Shown here: positions 7,840 through 24,955 of the stretch, in pieces
Position numbering within the stretch: the stretch's first letter is position 1
Layout: each line of letters opens with the position of its first letter
Assembly: GCA_004293445.1 (NCBI GenBank)
Contig: RDYP01000007.1
Span: forward strand, 62,001-126,000
Origin: Verrucomicrobiota bacterium
Lineage (GTDB): Bacteria > Verrucomicrobiota > Verrucomicrobiia > Verrucomicrobiales > Akkermansiaceae
Length of the DNA stretch: 64,000 nt
Direction of reading: 5' to 3'
Translations under genes and position numbers: made by a program
Notes under the pieces: model-generated
Seen by the model: the letters and a program-made list of their open reading frames with translations, nothing else
Database searches by the model: none
Told to the model about the DNA's origin: nothing

Positions 7840-10698
7840 TCAATTCACGCGCCATCCGAGGCGAAAAAGCGGCTCCAGACGAGCTTGCTGAAGCAGTTTG
7901 CCTTCGATCCGGCTGATCAGGTTCTCGCGCTGCTGATCGATGGCATCCTGTGCTTCGAAAAGCGAGCGGCGCTTCTCATTGCGTTGATTTTCAATGGCTT
8001 TGATTTGCTTCTGGCTTTCCAGCTTCTCCTCAAGAGTGAGCGCGGTCACGGCTGCGCGGCGGGTTTCCTTGAGCTGGCGGTCGAATTCCTTGATCTCACG
8101 TTCGAGGCCGACTTTGAGGTCATCGGCCCAGCCGTCGAGTTTGGCGGCTTCGGCTTCGTAGAAATTGGCGTTGCGCTCGGAGACCTCGCGCTGGATTGCC
8201 TTTTGGCGGTTGGCGGTGAAGGCATCGAGATTTCCGGGGGCGGGCAGATCGAGGAGGGTGTCGGTCGTCTGGGCTGGTAAGGTTAGCAGGCGACGGACTT
8301 GTTCCTCATCAAGCATCGTTTCGTCATCGGTGCAGGCGGAGAAGATGAGGTGATCCTCGGCTTGATCCATGGATTCTACGGTGAACATCGAGACGGCAAG
8401 AGAGCCGGATTTTCCACGCAGGGGTTCGAGGATGCTGATCTTGCCGTCGTGGTCGGCGTAGCGGAACTCGACTTTGGCGAGCGGTAGGTCACGGGATTTC
8501 GCCCGCTCGATCACCTGCTCGGCGAGCGGATGGCCGAGACGGTAGAGGTGAGCCTCGCCGGAACGGCGCGGAAGTTCGTAGCGCCCGAGGGGGATGCCGC
8601 CGGTCCCGGAGAAAGGTTGGCTCACGAGCTCGAAGCCGGAGTCGCCCTCGAAGCGGGCGTGGCCGTTCAGCTCGTGGCGGGTGAGCTGCATGAGCTGGCG
8701 CTCGAAGCGGCTGAGGAAGGCCTGCGAGGTCGTCTCACGGATCTTGAGCTTGTCGCGAACCTCGTCGTCGAAGTTTTCCAGCAGCTTCCGCCGGGTGGAA
8801 GTCATCGCCTCGTTGATCTCGAAGTTGAGTTCGAGCTGGAGCTGGTCGAAGGCGCTCTTGATTTCCTCCGGCCGACGGCAGTCCTGATAGATCGCGGCGA
8901 TGCGCTTTTCGAAATCCACGCCGGATTCGATAGCCCCGAGCACCTCGTCGCTGGAGCCGAATACGCCCTTGAAGAGCGAGAACTTCTCGTCGAGGAGCTG
9001 ATAGACGCGGAGGTCGGCCTGGTTCTTCTTGTTGAGGAAATTGACCACCACCACGTCGTGCTTCTGGCCGTAGCGGTGGCAGCGGCCGATGCGCTGCTCG
9101 ATGCGCTGCGGGTTCCAGGGCAGGTCGTAGTTCACGACGAGCGAGCAGAACTGGAGGTTGATGCCCTCCGCTCCGGCCTCGGTGGCGATCATGATGCGGC
9201 CTTCTTCGCGGAAGTAATCGACCAGGGCGGAGCGCATGTCCGCCGTGCGGGAGCCGGTGACCTTGTCCGAGCCGCAATGCCGGTCCAGCCAGCGGGCGTA
9301 GATCTGCTTCGAGGAATCGTCGGTATTGCTGCCGTTGAAGAGCACGATGCCTTCCGCCCACGGGCTGTCCGCCAGCAGACGGAGCAGGTAACTCTGGGTT
9401 TTGCGGGACTCCGTGAAAATAATGGCCTTCTCCGCCGCACCGAGTTCGCGGGCCTTGGCGAACGCGACATCGAGCGCCGTAAGCAGCGCCCGGCCCTTGG
9501 CATTGTGATCGATCGACAGCGCGAGCCGGGTGAATTCCTCCAGATCGGCGATTTCCGAGGCGATGGCTGCCCGGTCGGCAGCGGAAAGCGGTTCCTCGGG
9601 ATCGCCCCCCCACTCATCGGCAGTCTCGTCGAGGGACTCGTAGTCCTCGTCCAACTCGTCTTCGAGCGAAATCGCCGGTTCGGCCGCCTCGAGCTGCGAC
9701 TTGAGGCGGTTGGTGATGGAGGTGAGTGCGCCGGCGATGGCGAAGGACGATGACGCCAGGAGCTTCCGCAGCACCAGCGTCATCAGCGTGCGCTGGCTGG
9801 GCGGCAGCGCCTGAAGGTTCTCGCGGCAGAGGTAGTCGGAAACGAGGTGGTAGAGCCGGTCCTCGCCCTCGCTAGGGTCGAAGGGCTCGACCATCGCATG
9901 GCGGTTGGTGAAAGGCACATAGGCCGTCACTTGGCGACGCAAGGTGCGGTGGCAGATCGGTTTCAGGCGGGCCTTGAGGGTGTCGAAGACCTGCTGCTGG
10001 CTGAGATTGGCAAACTGCTCGCGGAAGCTACGGAGGTCGCCGAAGGTGTGATCGTCGATGATGCTGACGAGGCCGAAGAGTTCGAGGAGGGAATTCTGAA
10101 GCGGCGTGGCGGTGAGCAGGATCTTGTGCCGCTCCTGAAGCGCCTTTTTCAGGATGTTCGCGATGACGTTGTTGGGCTTGTAAACATTCCGCAGGCGGTG
10201 CGCTTCATCGATCACCACGAGATCCCACGGCGTGGTGTGGACATCGGACGCCTTGTTCCGGGCGAACTGGTAGGAGCAGATGACAATGGCTTCCGTTTTC
10301 GGCTCGAAGGGGCGGAAATCGCCTTGCTTGATCGCCGCGTTGTACGACTTCGATTCGAGAATTTGGCAGGGGAGAAAGAACTTCTCGCCCAACTCCTGGT
10401 GCCATTGCTTCCGGAGATTCGAGGGCGTGATGATGAGGATCCGGCGCTTCTGCTCGGCCCATTTCTGCGAGATAACCAACCCGGCTTCGATGGTTTTGCC
10501 GAGGCCGACCTCATCGGCAAGGATCGCGCCTTTCGAGAGCGGAGACTGAAAGGCGAAGAGCGCCGCGTCCACCTGGTGGGGATTGAGGTCCACCTGAGCA
10601 CCGGCCACCGCTCCGGCAAGCTTCTCGAAGCTATCCGAGGGGCAGCGCTTCGTCAGCTCGTAAGCGAGGTATTTCGACTGGTAGTCGGTGATGGGCAT
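7840..10698 (-). CDS. SNF2-family DNA helicase/translocase (RapA/DrmD-like)
   Basis: The 952-residue protein has SNF2 ATPase motifs: DEVGLGKTIEAG (residues 62-73), DEAH (164-167), LLTATPLQNS (194-203), and the second lobe QRIGRCHRYGQK (around 532-543). The C-terminal 100 residues or so are rich in K, E, R and Q with heptad-like spacing, suggesting a coiled coil. Such stand-alone SNF2 proteins are common in defence loci, for example DrmD of DISARM and helicase-methylase-ATPase loci, and probably translocate on DNA or remodel the complex. It sits first in the island, just beyond the rpoC terminator. A -10-like TATAAC is seen on the minus strand at 10724-10729, about 26 bases before the ATG, without a good -35. 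A general transcription-recycling RapA role is the alternative. Confidence 0.8.
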   Translation of the reverse strand: MPITDYQSKYLAYELTKRCPSDSFEKLAGAVAGAQVDLNPHQVDAALFAFQSPLSKGAILADEVGLGKTIEAGLVISQKWAEQKRRILIITPSNLRKQWHQELGEKFFLPCQILESKSYNAAIKQGDFRPFEPKTEAIVICSYQFARNKASDVHTTPWDLVVIDEAHRLRNVYKPNNVIANILKKALQERHKILLTATPLQNSLLELFGLVSIIDDHTFGDLRSFREQFANLSQQQVFDTLKARLKPICHRTLRRQVTAYVPFTNRHAMVEPFDPSEGEDRLYHLVSDYLCRENLQALPPSQRTLMTLVLRKLLASSSFAIAGALTSITNRLKSQLEAAEPAISLEDELDEDYESLDETADEWGGDPEEPLSAADRAAIASEIADLEEFTRLALSIDHNAKGRALLTALDVAFAKARELGAAEKAIIFTESRKTQSYLLRLLADSPWAEGIVLFNGSNTDDSSKQIYARWLDRHCGSDKVTGSRTADMRSALVDYFREEGRIMIATEAGAEGINLQFCSLVVNYDLPWNPQRIEQRIGRCHRYGQKHDVVVVNFLNKKNQADLRVYQLLDEKFSLFKGVFGSSDEVLGAIESGVDFEKRIAAIYQDCRRPEEIKSAFDQLQLELNFEINEAMTSTRRKLLENFDDEVRDKLKIRETTSQAFLSRFERQLMQLTRHELNGHARFEGDSGFELVSQPFSGTGGIPLGRYELPRRSGEAHLYRLGHPLAEQVIERAKSRDLPLAKVEFRYADHDGKISILEPLRGKSGSLAVSMFTVESMDQAEDHLIFSACTDDETMLDEEQVRRLLTLPAQTTDTLLDLPAPGNLDAFTANRQKAIQREVSERNANFYEAEAAKLDGWADDLKVGLEREIKEFDRQLKETRRAAVTALTLEEKLESQKQIKAIENQRNEKRRSLFEAQDAIDQQRENLISRIEGKLLQQARLEPLFRLGWRVN

Positions 10699-10776
10699 CA
10701 GGCAAGCTGTCGAACGCTAGGAAGTTATAGATTCGGGGTCAATTACGGCCACCGGGAATACTTCCTCGCACCCCAC

Positions 10777-10813
10777 AAAAAAGCCCGGCACCGCTTTTCG
10801 CAGGGCCGGGCTT
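10777..10813 (-). terminator. Rho-independent terminator after rpoC
   Basis: On the minus strand a 9-bp perfect stem AAGCCCGGC/GCCGGGCTT (10805-10813 with 10781-10789) is followed by a run of six Ts. It begins 22 bases past the rpoC stop and closes the ribosomal-protein/RNA-polymerase operon. Confidence 0.9.
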
Positions 10814-10834
10814 GGGATTTCGAAATCGGAACGA

Positions 10835-14992
<4,158 letters not shown>

Positions 14993-15034
14993 GATATCGA
15001 ATGCTTGTTAGGGTGTCGGTTCGTGGTGCGTGGC

Positions 15035-18919
<3,885 letters not shown>

Positions 18920-19056
18920 GGCTGTAGGTAGTGCTTGCAAGTTGAGCCCGGACCGCGAACGGCACCGGGCAATTGAGATTCAGGGACTGGTGAGAGATTC
19001 CGGGATCGGCGGAAACGGTCTTGGGGTTGGACGGCTTCCGCCGGTTCCGGGAAAAG

Positions 19057-19087
19057 GCTTCGCGGCCGGGAATTCCGGCCGCGAAGC
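19057..19087 (-). promoter_or_regulatory. rplL-rpoB intergenic attenuator-like hairpin
   Basis: A perfect 13-bp GC-rich stem (GCTTCGCGGCCGG with its complement, 19057-19069 and 19075-19087) closes a 5-base loop 17 bases after the rplL stop. On the minus strand it is followed by CTTTTCC, a weak T-tract. In E. coli a partial terminator at the same place lowers rpoBC expression relative to ribosomal proteins; the same role is inferred here. Confidence 0.7.
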
Positions 19088-19103
19088 AAATCCGAGTACT
19101 GGA

Positions 19104-19475
19104 TTACTTGAGTTCGATCTTGGCGCCCGCTTCTTCGAGCTTCTTCTTGGCGGCATCGGCAGCGTCCTTGGAGACACCTTCGAGCACCTTGGCAGGAGCG
19201 CTTTCGACGAGCTTCTTCGCGTCCGCCAAGCCAAGGCCGGGAGAAACTTCGCGAACCGCCTTAATAACGGCGATCTTGTTCGCGCCGCCGTCGGTGATGA
19301 CGACGTCGAATTCAGTCTTTTCTTCGGCGACTTCGACAGGGCCTGCGGCCACGGCAACGCCGACGGGAGCTGCGGCGGAAACGCCCCAGGTCTCTTCAAG
19401 CTTCTTCACGAGTTCGGCGGCTTCCAGGACGGTAAGCTTGCCGAGTTCTTCAACGAGTTGTTCGATATTAGCCAT
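19104..19475 (-). CDS. rplL: 50S ribosomal protein L7/L12
   Basis: The 123-residue protein has the N-terminal dimerisation helices ([20 protein letters not shown]), an Ala/Val/Gly-rich hinge (about residues 34-50) and the conserved C-terminal domain [20 protein letters not shown]...[12 protein letters not shown] that recruits translation factors. It lies 133 bases after rplJ. The gap contains a small GACCGGA/TCCGGTC hairpin at 19503-19520 with no T-tract. Confidence 0.98.
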   Translation of the reverse strand: MANIEQLVEELGKLTVLEAAELVKKLEETWGVSAAAPVGVAVAAGPVEVAEEKTEFDVVITDGGANKIAVIKAVREVSPGLGLADAKKLVESAPAKVLEGVSKDAADAAKKKLEEAGAKIELK

Positions 19476-19608
19476 TGTATTTCTCCTTTGCGGTATCGTC
19501 GCGACCGGAAGCCTCCGGTCATTTCAGCCCGCAGCAGCGGGACCGACGAGGAACCATTGTGGGTTCAGGCGGCAGCGCGGAGACGCCACCGCCATCGGGT
19601 CAGATGGA

Positions 19609-20184
19609 TTAGGCTTCAGCAGCCGGTTCGGCGGCAACTTCAGCAGCGGGTGCCTCGGCGGCTGGCTCGGCAGCCACTTCCGCGGCAGCTTCGTCGGCCT
19701 TCGAGTCGGCGTCGGGGTTGAACTTCGCTTGGATGACGCGGGCGATCCGGGTAGCCGGTTCGTTGATCGTCGCAAGCAATTGGGAAAGGACCGCTTCGCG
19801 GGACGGAATGTCAGCGATGGCCTTCAGCTTGGCCGCGTCGAGCACGGTGTCGCCGAGGATGCCCACCTTCATTTCGGGCTTCTTGAACTCCTTCTCGAAG
19901 TTCTTGATGGCCTTGGCCGCCGCAAACACCTCGCTGCTGCCCGTCACGAAGGCCGTCTGGCCCACGAGACCTTCGCCAATGTCCGGCAAACCGGCCTCGG
20001 CGAGCGCTTGGCGCATGTAGGTGTTCTTCGCGACGTGGCACTGAGCGCCCGCGGCGTCGAGACGATTGCGGAGCTCGGAGAACTGCGGCACGGTCATGCC
20101 GGTGTAATCCACCACGAGCACGTAGGGCGATGCGTTCACCCGGTCGAGCAATTCGTCGATGATGACTTTCTTGTCGGGATTCAT
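19609..20184 (-). CDS. rplJ: 50S ribosomal protein L10 with Ala/Glu-rich C-terminal tail
   Basis: The 191-residue protein matches L10, which anchors the L7/L12 dimers on 23S rRNA: MNPDKKVIIDELLDRVNASP, then VVDYTGMTVPQFSELR and VAKNTYMRQAL. It is longer than the usual 165-175 residues because of a low-complexity tail from about residue 157. In the tail a block AEVAAEPAAEA occurs twice. The tail lies where L10 binds L12, so it may simply extend the stalk helix; that is inference. The start is 14 bases after the rplA stop. Confidence 0.97.
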   Translation of the reverse strand: MNPDKKVIIDELLDRVNASPYVLVVDYTGMTVPQFSELRNRLDAAGAQCHVAKNTYMRQALAEAGLPDIGEGLVGQTAFVTGSSEVFAAAKAIKNFEKEFKKPEMKVGILGDTVLDAAKLKAIADIPSREAVLSQLLATINEPATRIARVIQAKFNPDADSKADEAAAEVAAEPAAEAPAAEVAAEPAAEA

Positions 20185-20198
20185 GGTCGTGGAAAAAA

Positions 20199-20900
20199 TT
20201 AGACGGATTTGGTGTAGACACCGGACTCCAGCGGGAGGCCCGGGGACATGGAGGCAGCGACAGTCACGCTGCGGACGTAGTTACCCTTGGCCGACGGGGG
20301 CTTGGCACGAACGACGCTGTCGATGAAGGCCCGGGCGTTTTCGACGAGGGCTTCCTCAGAGAAGGATGCCTTACCGACCGCTCCGGAAATGTTGCCATTC
20401 TTATCGAGCTTGTAGTCGATCCGACCCGCCTTGACTTCGCGAATCGCTTTCGCGGTGTCGTCGGTCACGGTTCCAGTCTTGGGATTGGGCATCAAGCCGC
20501 GGGGACCAAGGACACGGGCGATCTTACGCACTTCGGTCATCGCATCGGGAGTGGCGATTGCGACGTCGAAGTCGGTGAAGCCCCCCTGGACCTTTTTGAT
20601 GAGCTCTTCAAAGCCAACGAACTCGGCGCCTGCGGCTTCGGCGGCCTCGGCGGCGGCACCTGCGGCGAAGACGGCGACCCGGACATTCTTACCGGAGCCG
20701 TGTGGCAGTGGGCAAGATCCGCGGACCATCTGGTCGCTCTTGCGGGGATCCACACCCAGGTGGAAGGAAACGGTCACGGTGGGGTCGAACTTCGGTGCCG
20801 GGAACTTCTTCACGGTGCCGACGGCTTCTTCCAGACCGTAGGACTTGCCTGCCGTCACGAGGGCGGCCGCTTTTTCGTAGCGCTTGCTGCGGTTCTTCAT
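20199..20900 (-). CDS. rplA: 50S ribosomal protein L1
   Basis: From the ATG at 20898-20900 the product is 233 residues, beginning MKNRSKRYEKAAALV, the usual L1 N-terminus. The L1 signature region VLGPRGLMPNPKTGTV is present, as is the C-terminal NYVRSVTVAASMSPGLPL. The open frame extends upstream to 21035, but that part overlaps rplK and lacks family similarity. L1 binds 23S rRNA at the E-site stalk and in many bacteria represses its own operon. Confidence 0.97.
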   Translation of the reverse strand: MKNRSKRYEKAAALVTAGKSYGLEEAVGTVKKFPAPKFDPTVTVSFHLGVDPRKSDQMVRGSCPLPHGSGKNVRVAVFAAGAAAEAAEAAGAEFVGFEELIKKVQGGFTDFDVAIATPDAMTEVRKIARVLGPRGLMPNPKTGTVTDDTAKAIREVKAGRIDYKLDKNGNISGAVGKASFSEEALVENARAFIDSVVRAKPPSAKGNYVRSVTVAASMSPGLPLESGVYTKSV

Positions 20901-20988
20901 GTTTTCGTATTGCAGTGCTGGCGGACTCATCACTCGGATGACCCCTCCTGCGTTGGGATCGCCCCGGCCATCAAGCCGGGGCTGAAAA

Positions 20989-21417
20989 TCACATACCCTC
21001 GATTTCGAGGCCCATTTGACGGGCGGTGCCGGCAAGGATGCGGGCGGCGGCTTCAGGGTCCTTAGTGTTGAGGTCGGGCATCTTGATCGCCACGACTTCC
21101 ATCAGCTTCTCCTTGGAGATCTTGCCAACCTTGACCTTGTTGGATTCCTTGGAACCGGAAGCAAGGCCCGCGGCCTTCTTCAGCAGGTTGCCGGCGGGGG
21201 GCTTCTTGGTGATGAAGGTGAAGCTCTTGTCCTTGTAGACCGAAATCACGACCGGAAGGATATCGCCGGCTTGGCTTTGGGTGGAAGCATTGAACTCCTT
21301 GCAGAAGCCCATGATGTTCACGCCGGCCTGACCGAGAGCGGGACCGACGGGCGGGGACGGATTGGCGGCTCCTGCAGGGATCTGGAGCTTGATGACTTTG
21401 ACGACTTCCTTGGCCAT
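20989..21417 (-). CDS. rplK: 50S ribosomal protein L11
   Basis: The 142-residue protein begins [20 protein letters not shown] and contains [22 protein letters not shown], here cited as its family signature, and [15 protein letters not shown]. It forms the GTPase-associated centre with rRNA and L10/L12. The gene is 88 bases before rplA and 51 after nusG in the conserved secE-nusG-rplKAJL-rpoBC order. Confidence 0.98.
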   Translation of the reverse strand: MAKEVVKVIKLQIPAGAANPSPPVGPALGQAGVNIMGFCKEFNASTQSQAGDILPVVISVYKDKSFTFITKKPPAGNLLKKAAGLASGSKESNKVKVGKISKEKLMEVVAIKMPDLNTKDPEAAARILAGTARQMGLEIEGM

Positions 21418-21468
21418 GATGTTAGAGGTAGATGCTGAAAAACGGGGATATTAAGATACGGAACGATG

Positions 21469-22035
21469 TCAGGCGCGCTCGACCTGCCAGTATTCGAGCT
21501 CCACGGGAGTGGAACGACCGAAGATGGTGACAGCGACGCGAAGCTTGCCGCGCTCTGGGTCGATCTCCTCGACGATACCGTTCTGACTTTGAAAAGGACC
21601 ATCGGCAATCTTGACGGTATCGCCGACCTCAAAGGAGATCGCAGGGCGGACGCTTTCCTCGCGCTCCTTGATTTGGGAGAGCATGCCGTCCACTTCGCTC
21701 TGACGCATCGGGATCGGGCGATCCTTGGTTCCGGCGAAACCGATAACACCTTCCATCTCCTTGATGAAGTACCAGGTCTTCTCGACGAGCTGGTTGTCAG
21801 GAGTGAGGAGGTTCATGTTCACGATGATGTAGCCGGGGAAAAACTTCCTTTTGGTGGAAGTCTTCTTACCGCCGCGGATCTCGGAAACCATTTCGGTGGG
21901 AACCAGCACCTCGAAGATATGGTCACCCATCTCTTCGGCCTCGCGCTGGCGGAGGATCCGCTCGCGGACGCGTCCTTCTTGTCCGGAAAGGACGTGGACG
22001 ACGTACCACTGGTTCTCTGGGGTCGGTGCAGGCAT
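21469..22035 (-). CDS. nusG: Transcription termination/antitermination protein NusG
   Basis: The 188-residue protein has the NGN domain (WYVVHVLSGQEGRVRERIL, about residues 10-28, and FFPGYIIVNM) and a C-terminal KOW domain (FEVGDTVKIADGPFQSQNG). It binds RNA polymerase and links it to Rho or the ribosome. It lies 24 bases after secE and precedes rplK in the usual order. Length is typical. Confidence 0.97.
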   Translation of the reverse strand: MPAPTPENQWYVVHVLSGQEGRVRERILRQREAEEMGDHIFEVLVPTEMVSEIRGGKKTSTKRKFFPGYIIVNMNLLTPDNQLVEKTWYFIKEMEGVIGFAGTKDRPIPMRQSEVDGMLSQIKEREESVRPAISFEVGDTVKIADGPFQSQNGIVEEIDPERGKLRVAVTIFGRSTPVELEYWQVERA

Positions 22036-22059
22036 GGCGAAGATGGGGAATCGGCGAAA

Positions 22060-22287
22060 TCAGTGTCCGAAGGACGTGATGAAATTGATGACGTAAATGC
22101 AGATGAAGTCCCAAAGCGACACGAAGCCGGCCAATAGGATGGTCGCGATGAGCACCACCAGCGTTGAATCGATGAGCTCCTTGTATTTTTTGAAGCCCTT
22201 GATTTTTGGATCGGACTCCCAGGGCCAGCTGGCCTTGCGGAGCTCGCCCTTCACTTCACCGACGAAACGTGAGACTTTTGCAAACAT
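22060..22287 (-). CDS. secE: Preprotein translocase subunit SecE
   Basis: From the ATG at 22285-22287 the product is 75 residues: MFAKVSRFVGEVKGELRKAS, then a single membrane segment (LVVLIATILLAGFVSLWDFI) and a short tail. This is the small single-span SecE of the SecYEG channel. The longer open frame upstream runs into tRNA-Trp and is not coding. It lies between tRNA-Trp and nusG. Confidence 0.95.
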   Translation of the reverse strand: MFAKVSRFVGEVKGELRKASWPWESDPKIKGFKKYKELIDSTLVVLIATILLAGFVSLWDFICIYVINFITSFGH

Positions 22288-22322
22288 GCCGGATTTACCT
22301 TGGAAAATTGGAAACGGGAAGA

Positions 22323-22398
22323 TGGCACGGAAGGTGGGACTCGAACCCACAACCAACGGTTTTGGAGACCGCTACTCTACCAATTGAGCTACTTCCGT
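22323..22398 (-). tRNA. tRNA-Trp (CCA anticodon)
   Basis: The minus strand folds as a cloverleaf with acceptor ACGGAAG/CTTCCGT, a D-arm with AATTGGTAGAG, an anticodon loop CTCCAAA (anticodon CCA), a T-arm GTGGGTTCGAGTCCCAC, discriminator G and an encoded 3' CCA. It sits between tuf and secE, where tRNA-Trp is often found. Confidence 0.96.
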
Positions 22399-22515
22399 TT
22401 TCTTCTTTGTGACGGGTTGAGGCGATGGCGGGGCACCCCGGCAAATCGCCGAAGTGCCCCGGAAATCGTCCCAGCCGAGTGTCGCGGGGCGACAGACTGG
22501 AGACCCTCTTAGGGG

Positions 22516-23700
22516 TTAGTCAAGGATTTCACCCACGCGGCCGGCACCGACGGTGCGACCACCTTCGCGGATAGCGAAGCGCATGGTCTGCTCCATGGCG
22601 ATCGGGGTGATGAGCTCGACTTCGAGGCTCACGTTGTCCCCTGGCATCACCATCTCAACGCCTTCGGGGAGCTTGATGCTGCCGGTCACGTCGGTGGTGC
22701 GGAAGTAGAACTGCGGGCGGTAGTTCGAGAAGAAAGGAGTGTGGCGGCCACCTTCGTCCTTGGAGAGGACGTAGATTTCACCCTTGAACTTGCGATAGGC
22801 CTTCACCGAGCCGGGCTTGGCGATCACCTGTCCACGCTCAACGTCGTTCTTCTTCAGACCGCGGATCAAGAGACCCACGTTGTCACCGGCGCGACCTTCG
22901 TCGAGCAGCTTGCGGAACATTTCGATGTCCGTGACAGTGGTCTTTTGGGTGTCGCGAATGCCGACGATCTCGACTTCTTCCATCTTCTTGATGATACCGC
23001 GCTCGACACGACCGGTGCAGACGGTTCCGCGACCTTCGATCGAGAACACGTCTTCCACAGGCATGAGGAAGGGCTTGTCGATGGCGCGCTCGGGCTCCGG
23101 GATGTAGGAGTCCACGGCTTCCATCAGCTTGAAGATGTTTTCCTTCTGGGTCACGTCGCCTTCGAGGGCGAGCTTAGCGGAACCCTTGACGATCGGAATC
23201 TCGTCGCCTGGGAATTCGTAGGTGGAGAGAAGGTCGCGAACTTCCATCTCAACGAGCTCAAGGAGCTCCTCGTCGTCGACGAGGTCAACCTTGTTCATGA
23301 ACACCACGAGGGCGGGAACGCCGACCTGACGGGCAAGCAGGATGTGCTCGCGGGTCTGCGGCATTGGGCCGTCAGCGGCCGAGACGACGAGAATGCCACC
23401 GTCCATCTGGGCAGCACCCGTGATCATGTTCTTCACGTAGTCAGCGTGACCCGGGCAATCGACGTGCGCGTAGTGGCGGTTGTCGGTCTCGTATTCCACG
23501 TGGGCCGTGTTGATCGTGATACCGCGCTCGCGCTCTTCCGGGGCGGCGTCGATGTCCGCGTAGCTCTTCTTCTCAGCAAAACCCTTGTCAGCGAGGGTGT
23601 TGGTGATGGCTGCGGTGAGAGTGGTCTTGCCGTGGTCGACGTGACCGATGGTGCCGATGTTGACGTGCGGCTTGTTGCGCTTGAATGCTTCTTTGGCCAT
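22516..23700 (-). CDS. tuf: Elongation factor Tu
   Basis: From the ATG at 23698-23700 the product is 394 residues, the normal EF-Tu length. The GTP-binding motifs are [17 protein letters not shown] and NKVD. Domain 2 and 3 sequences ([29 protein letters not shown]-type end) are intact. It delivers aminoacyl-tRNA to the ribosome. The 14-residue upstream extension of the frame is not expected. A small hairpin (TGTCGC/GCGACA) and a GGGGCAC/GTGCCCC inverted repeat (22430-22460) lie in the gap before tRNA-Trp and may guide RNA processing. Confidence 0.98.
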   Translation of the reverse strand: MAKEAFKRNKPHVNIGTIGHVDHGKTTLTAAITNTLADKGFAEKKSYADIDAAPEERERGITINTAHVEYETDNRHYAHVDCPGHADYVKNMITGAAQMDGGILVVSAADGPMPQTREHILLARQVGVPALVVFMNKVDLVDDEELLELVEMEVRDLLSTYEFPGDEIPIVKGSAKLALEGDVTQKENIFKLMEAVDSYIPEPERAIDKPFLMPVEDVFSIEGRGTVCTGRVERGIIKKMEEVEIVGIRDTQKTTVTDIEMFRKLLDEGRAGDNVGLLIRGLKKNDVERGQVIAKPGSVKAYRKFKGEIYVLSKDEGGRHTPFFSNYRPQFYFRTTDVTGSIKLPEGVEMVMPGDNVSLEVELITPIAMEQTMRFAIREGGRTVGAGRVGEILD

Positions 23701-23747
23701 GGTGGTGGTGATTTTCGCTTTGGGCTGCTGTCCGGTCATGTGGCCGC

Positions 23748-23822
<75 letters not shown>

Positions 23823-23934
23823 CTGACGGCTGTTTGACGCTGTTTCCGTAGCGGTGCTGGAGACCCGGAGGCGCTTCGTCCAGAGACGAAAACTCCCTCG
23901 AATCTCCCGGCCGGTTCCGGGAAAAGCGGGGCGG

Positions 23935-23962
23935 AAGTTACCAAAGGCGACCACCCTGTCAA
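23935..23962 (-). promoter_or_regulatory. Sigma-70-type promoter of the tRNA-Thr/tuf/rpo operon
   Basis: On the minus strand a perfect -35 TTGACA (23957-23962) and a -10-like TAACTT (23935-23940) are separated by 16 bases, just downstream of an AT-rich stretch that may act as an UP element. A TCCCGG/CCGGGA hairpin follows in the leader. The position, about 110 bases before tRNA-Thr, suits the main operon promoter. Confidence 0.65.
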
Positions 23963-24043
23963 AAAAAATATCGATAGAATCGAGATTTGTTCATCAACAC
24001 GCAAAAGACACTGATGAGCAAAGACTTATCGGATTCGACAAGC

Positions 24044-24868
24044 TCATTTTGCGGTGCTTTGTGGCGACTCGGCCTGAGGGAGGAGGCGATTGAAGCGAGT
24101 GATCGCAAGGCAGCGGCCGTCATTCGGATCAATGTCGACGACCACACCGCAGAGACGGACCGGGCCGGTGGCGATCGGGAAACGGGTGGGCATGCCGGTT
24201 CGAAAGCGCCACACGACGGAGTCCGCGGCCCGGCCGAGAACGGAGTCGTCCGGCCCACACATCCCCGCATCGGTGAGGCAAGCGGTGCCGCCCGGCAAGA
24301 CCCGCTCGTCCGCAGTCTGGACATGGGTATGGGTGCCCACCACGGCCGAAACCTTGCCATCGAGCGCCCAGCCCATGGCGATTTTCTCGCTCGTGGTCTC
24401 GGCATGGAAATCGACGAAAATGACTTGGACGCCCTCCGCTCGCAACCTTTCAGCCTCCGCCTCGACCGCAAGGAATGGATTCTCCAAGGGAGGCTGCATG
24501 AAGGATCGACCCTGAGCCTGAATCACCGCGACTTTGCCTTTCGGAGTCTCCAGCACCACCGATCCCTGGCCCGGGGTGCCGGCAGGGTAGTTGATCGGAC
24601 GCAGCAAACGAGGCTCCGTGGGGAAATGATCCACGATCTCCTGCTGATCCCAAACATGATCGCCCGTCGTGATCACCGCAGCTCCGGCGCGGAGGAGATC
24701 GATGGCGATGCGTGGCGTGATGCCGCGACCACCGGCAGCGTTCTCGCCATTGACGATGATGAAATCGAGCAGCAGTTCCTTGCGCAGTTCGGGAACTTGT
24801 TCGATGACGGCCTTGCGTCCGGGCTCGCCTACGACGTCGCCGAGAAACAGAATGCGGAGAGCTTCCAT
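24044..24868 (-). CDS. ymdB: YmdB-like metallophosphoesterase (2',3'-cyclic-nucleotide phosphodiesterase family)
   Basis: The 274-residue protein has the dimetal phosphoesterase pattern of the TIGR00282/YmdB family: FLGDVVGEPGR (residues 8-18), VNGENAAGGRG, TTGDHVWD, VDFHAETTSEK and VGTHTHVQTAD. Bacillus YmdB hydrolyses 2',3'-cyclic nucleotides and affects biofilm and RNA turnover; the substrate here is inferred. The ATG is 87 bases from the divergent amidase gene, so both promoters share that gap. Confidence 0.9.
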   Translation of the reverse strand: MEALRILFLGDVVGEPGRKAVIEQVPELRKELLLDFIIVNGENAAGGRGITPRIAIDLLRAGAAVITTGDHVWDQQEIVDHFPTEPRLLRPINYPAGTPGQGSVVLETPKGKVAVIQAQGRSFMQPPLENPFLAVEAEAERLRAEGVQVIFVDFHAETTSEKIAMGWALDGKVSAVVGTHTHVQTADERVLPGGTACLTDAGMCGPDDSVLGRAADSVVWRFRTGMPTRFPIATGPVRLCGVVVDIDPNDGRCLAITRFNRLLPQAESPQSTAK

Positions 24869-24955
24869 GAAAACGCTGGTTTGCGGGCGACAGACGAGCG
24901 CCCTGCTGCCCGACGCTAACCCCTCCGACCTTCGGCACGCAAAGCCAAATCCCCG

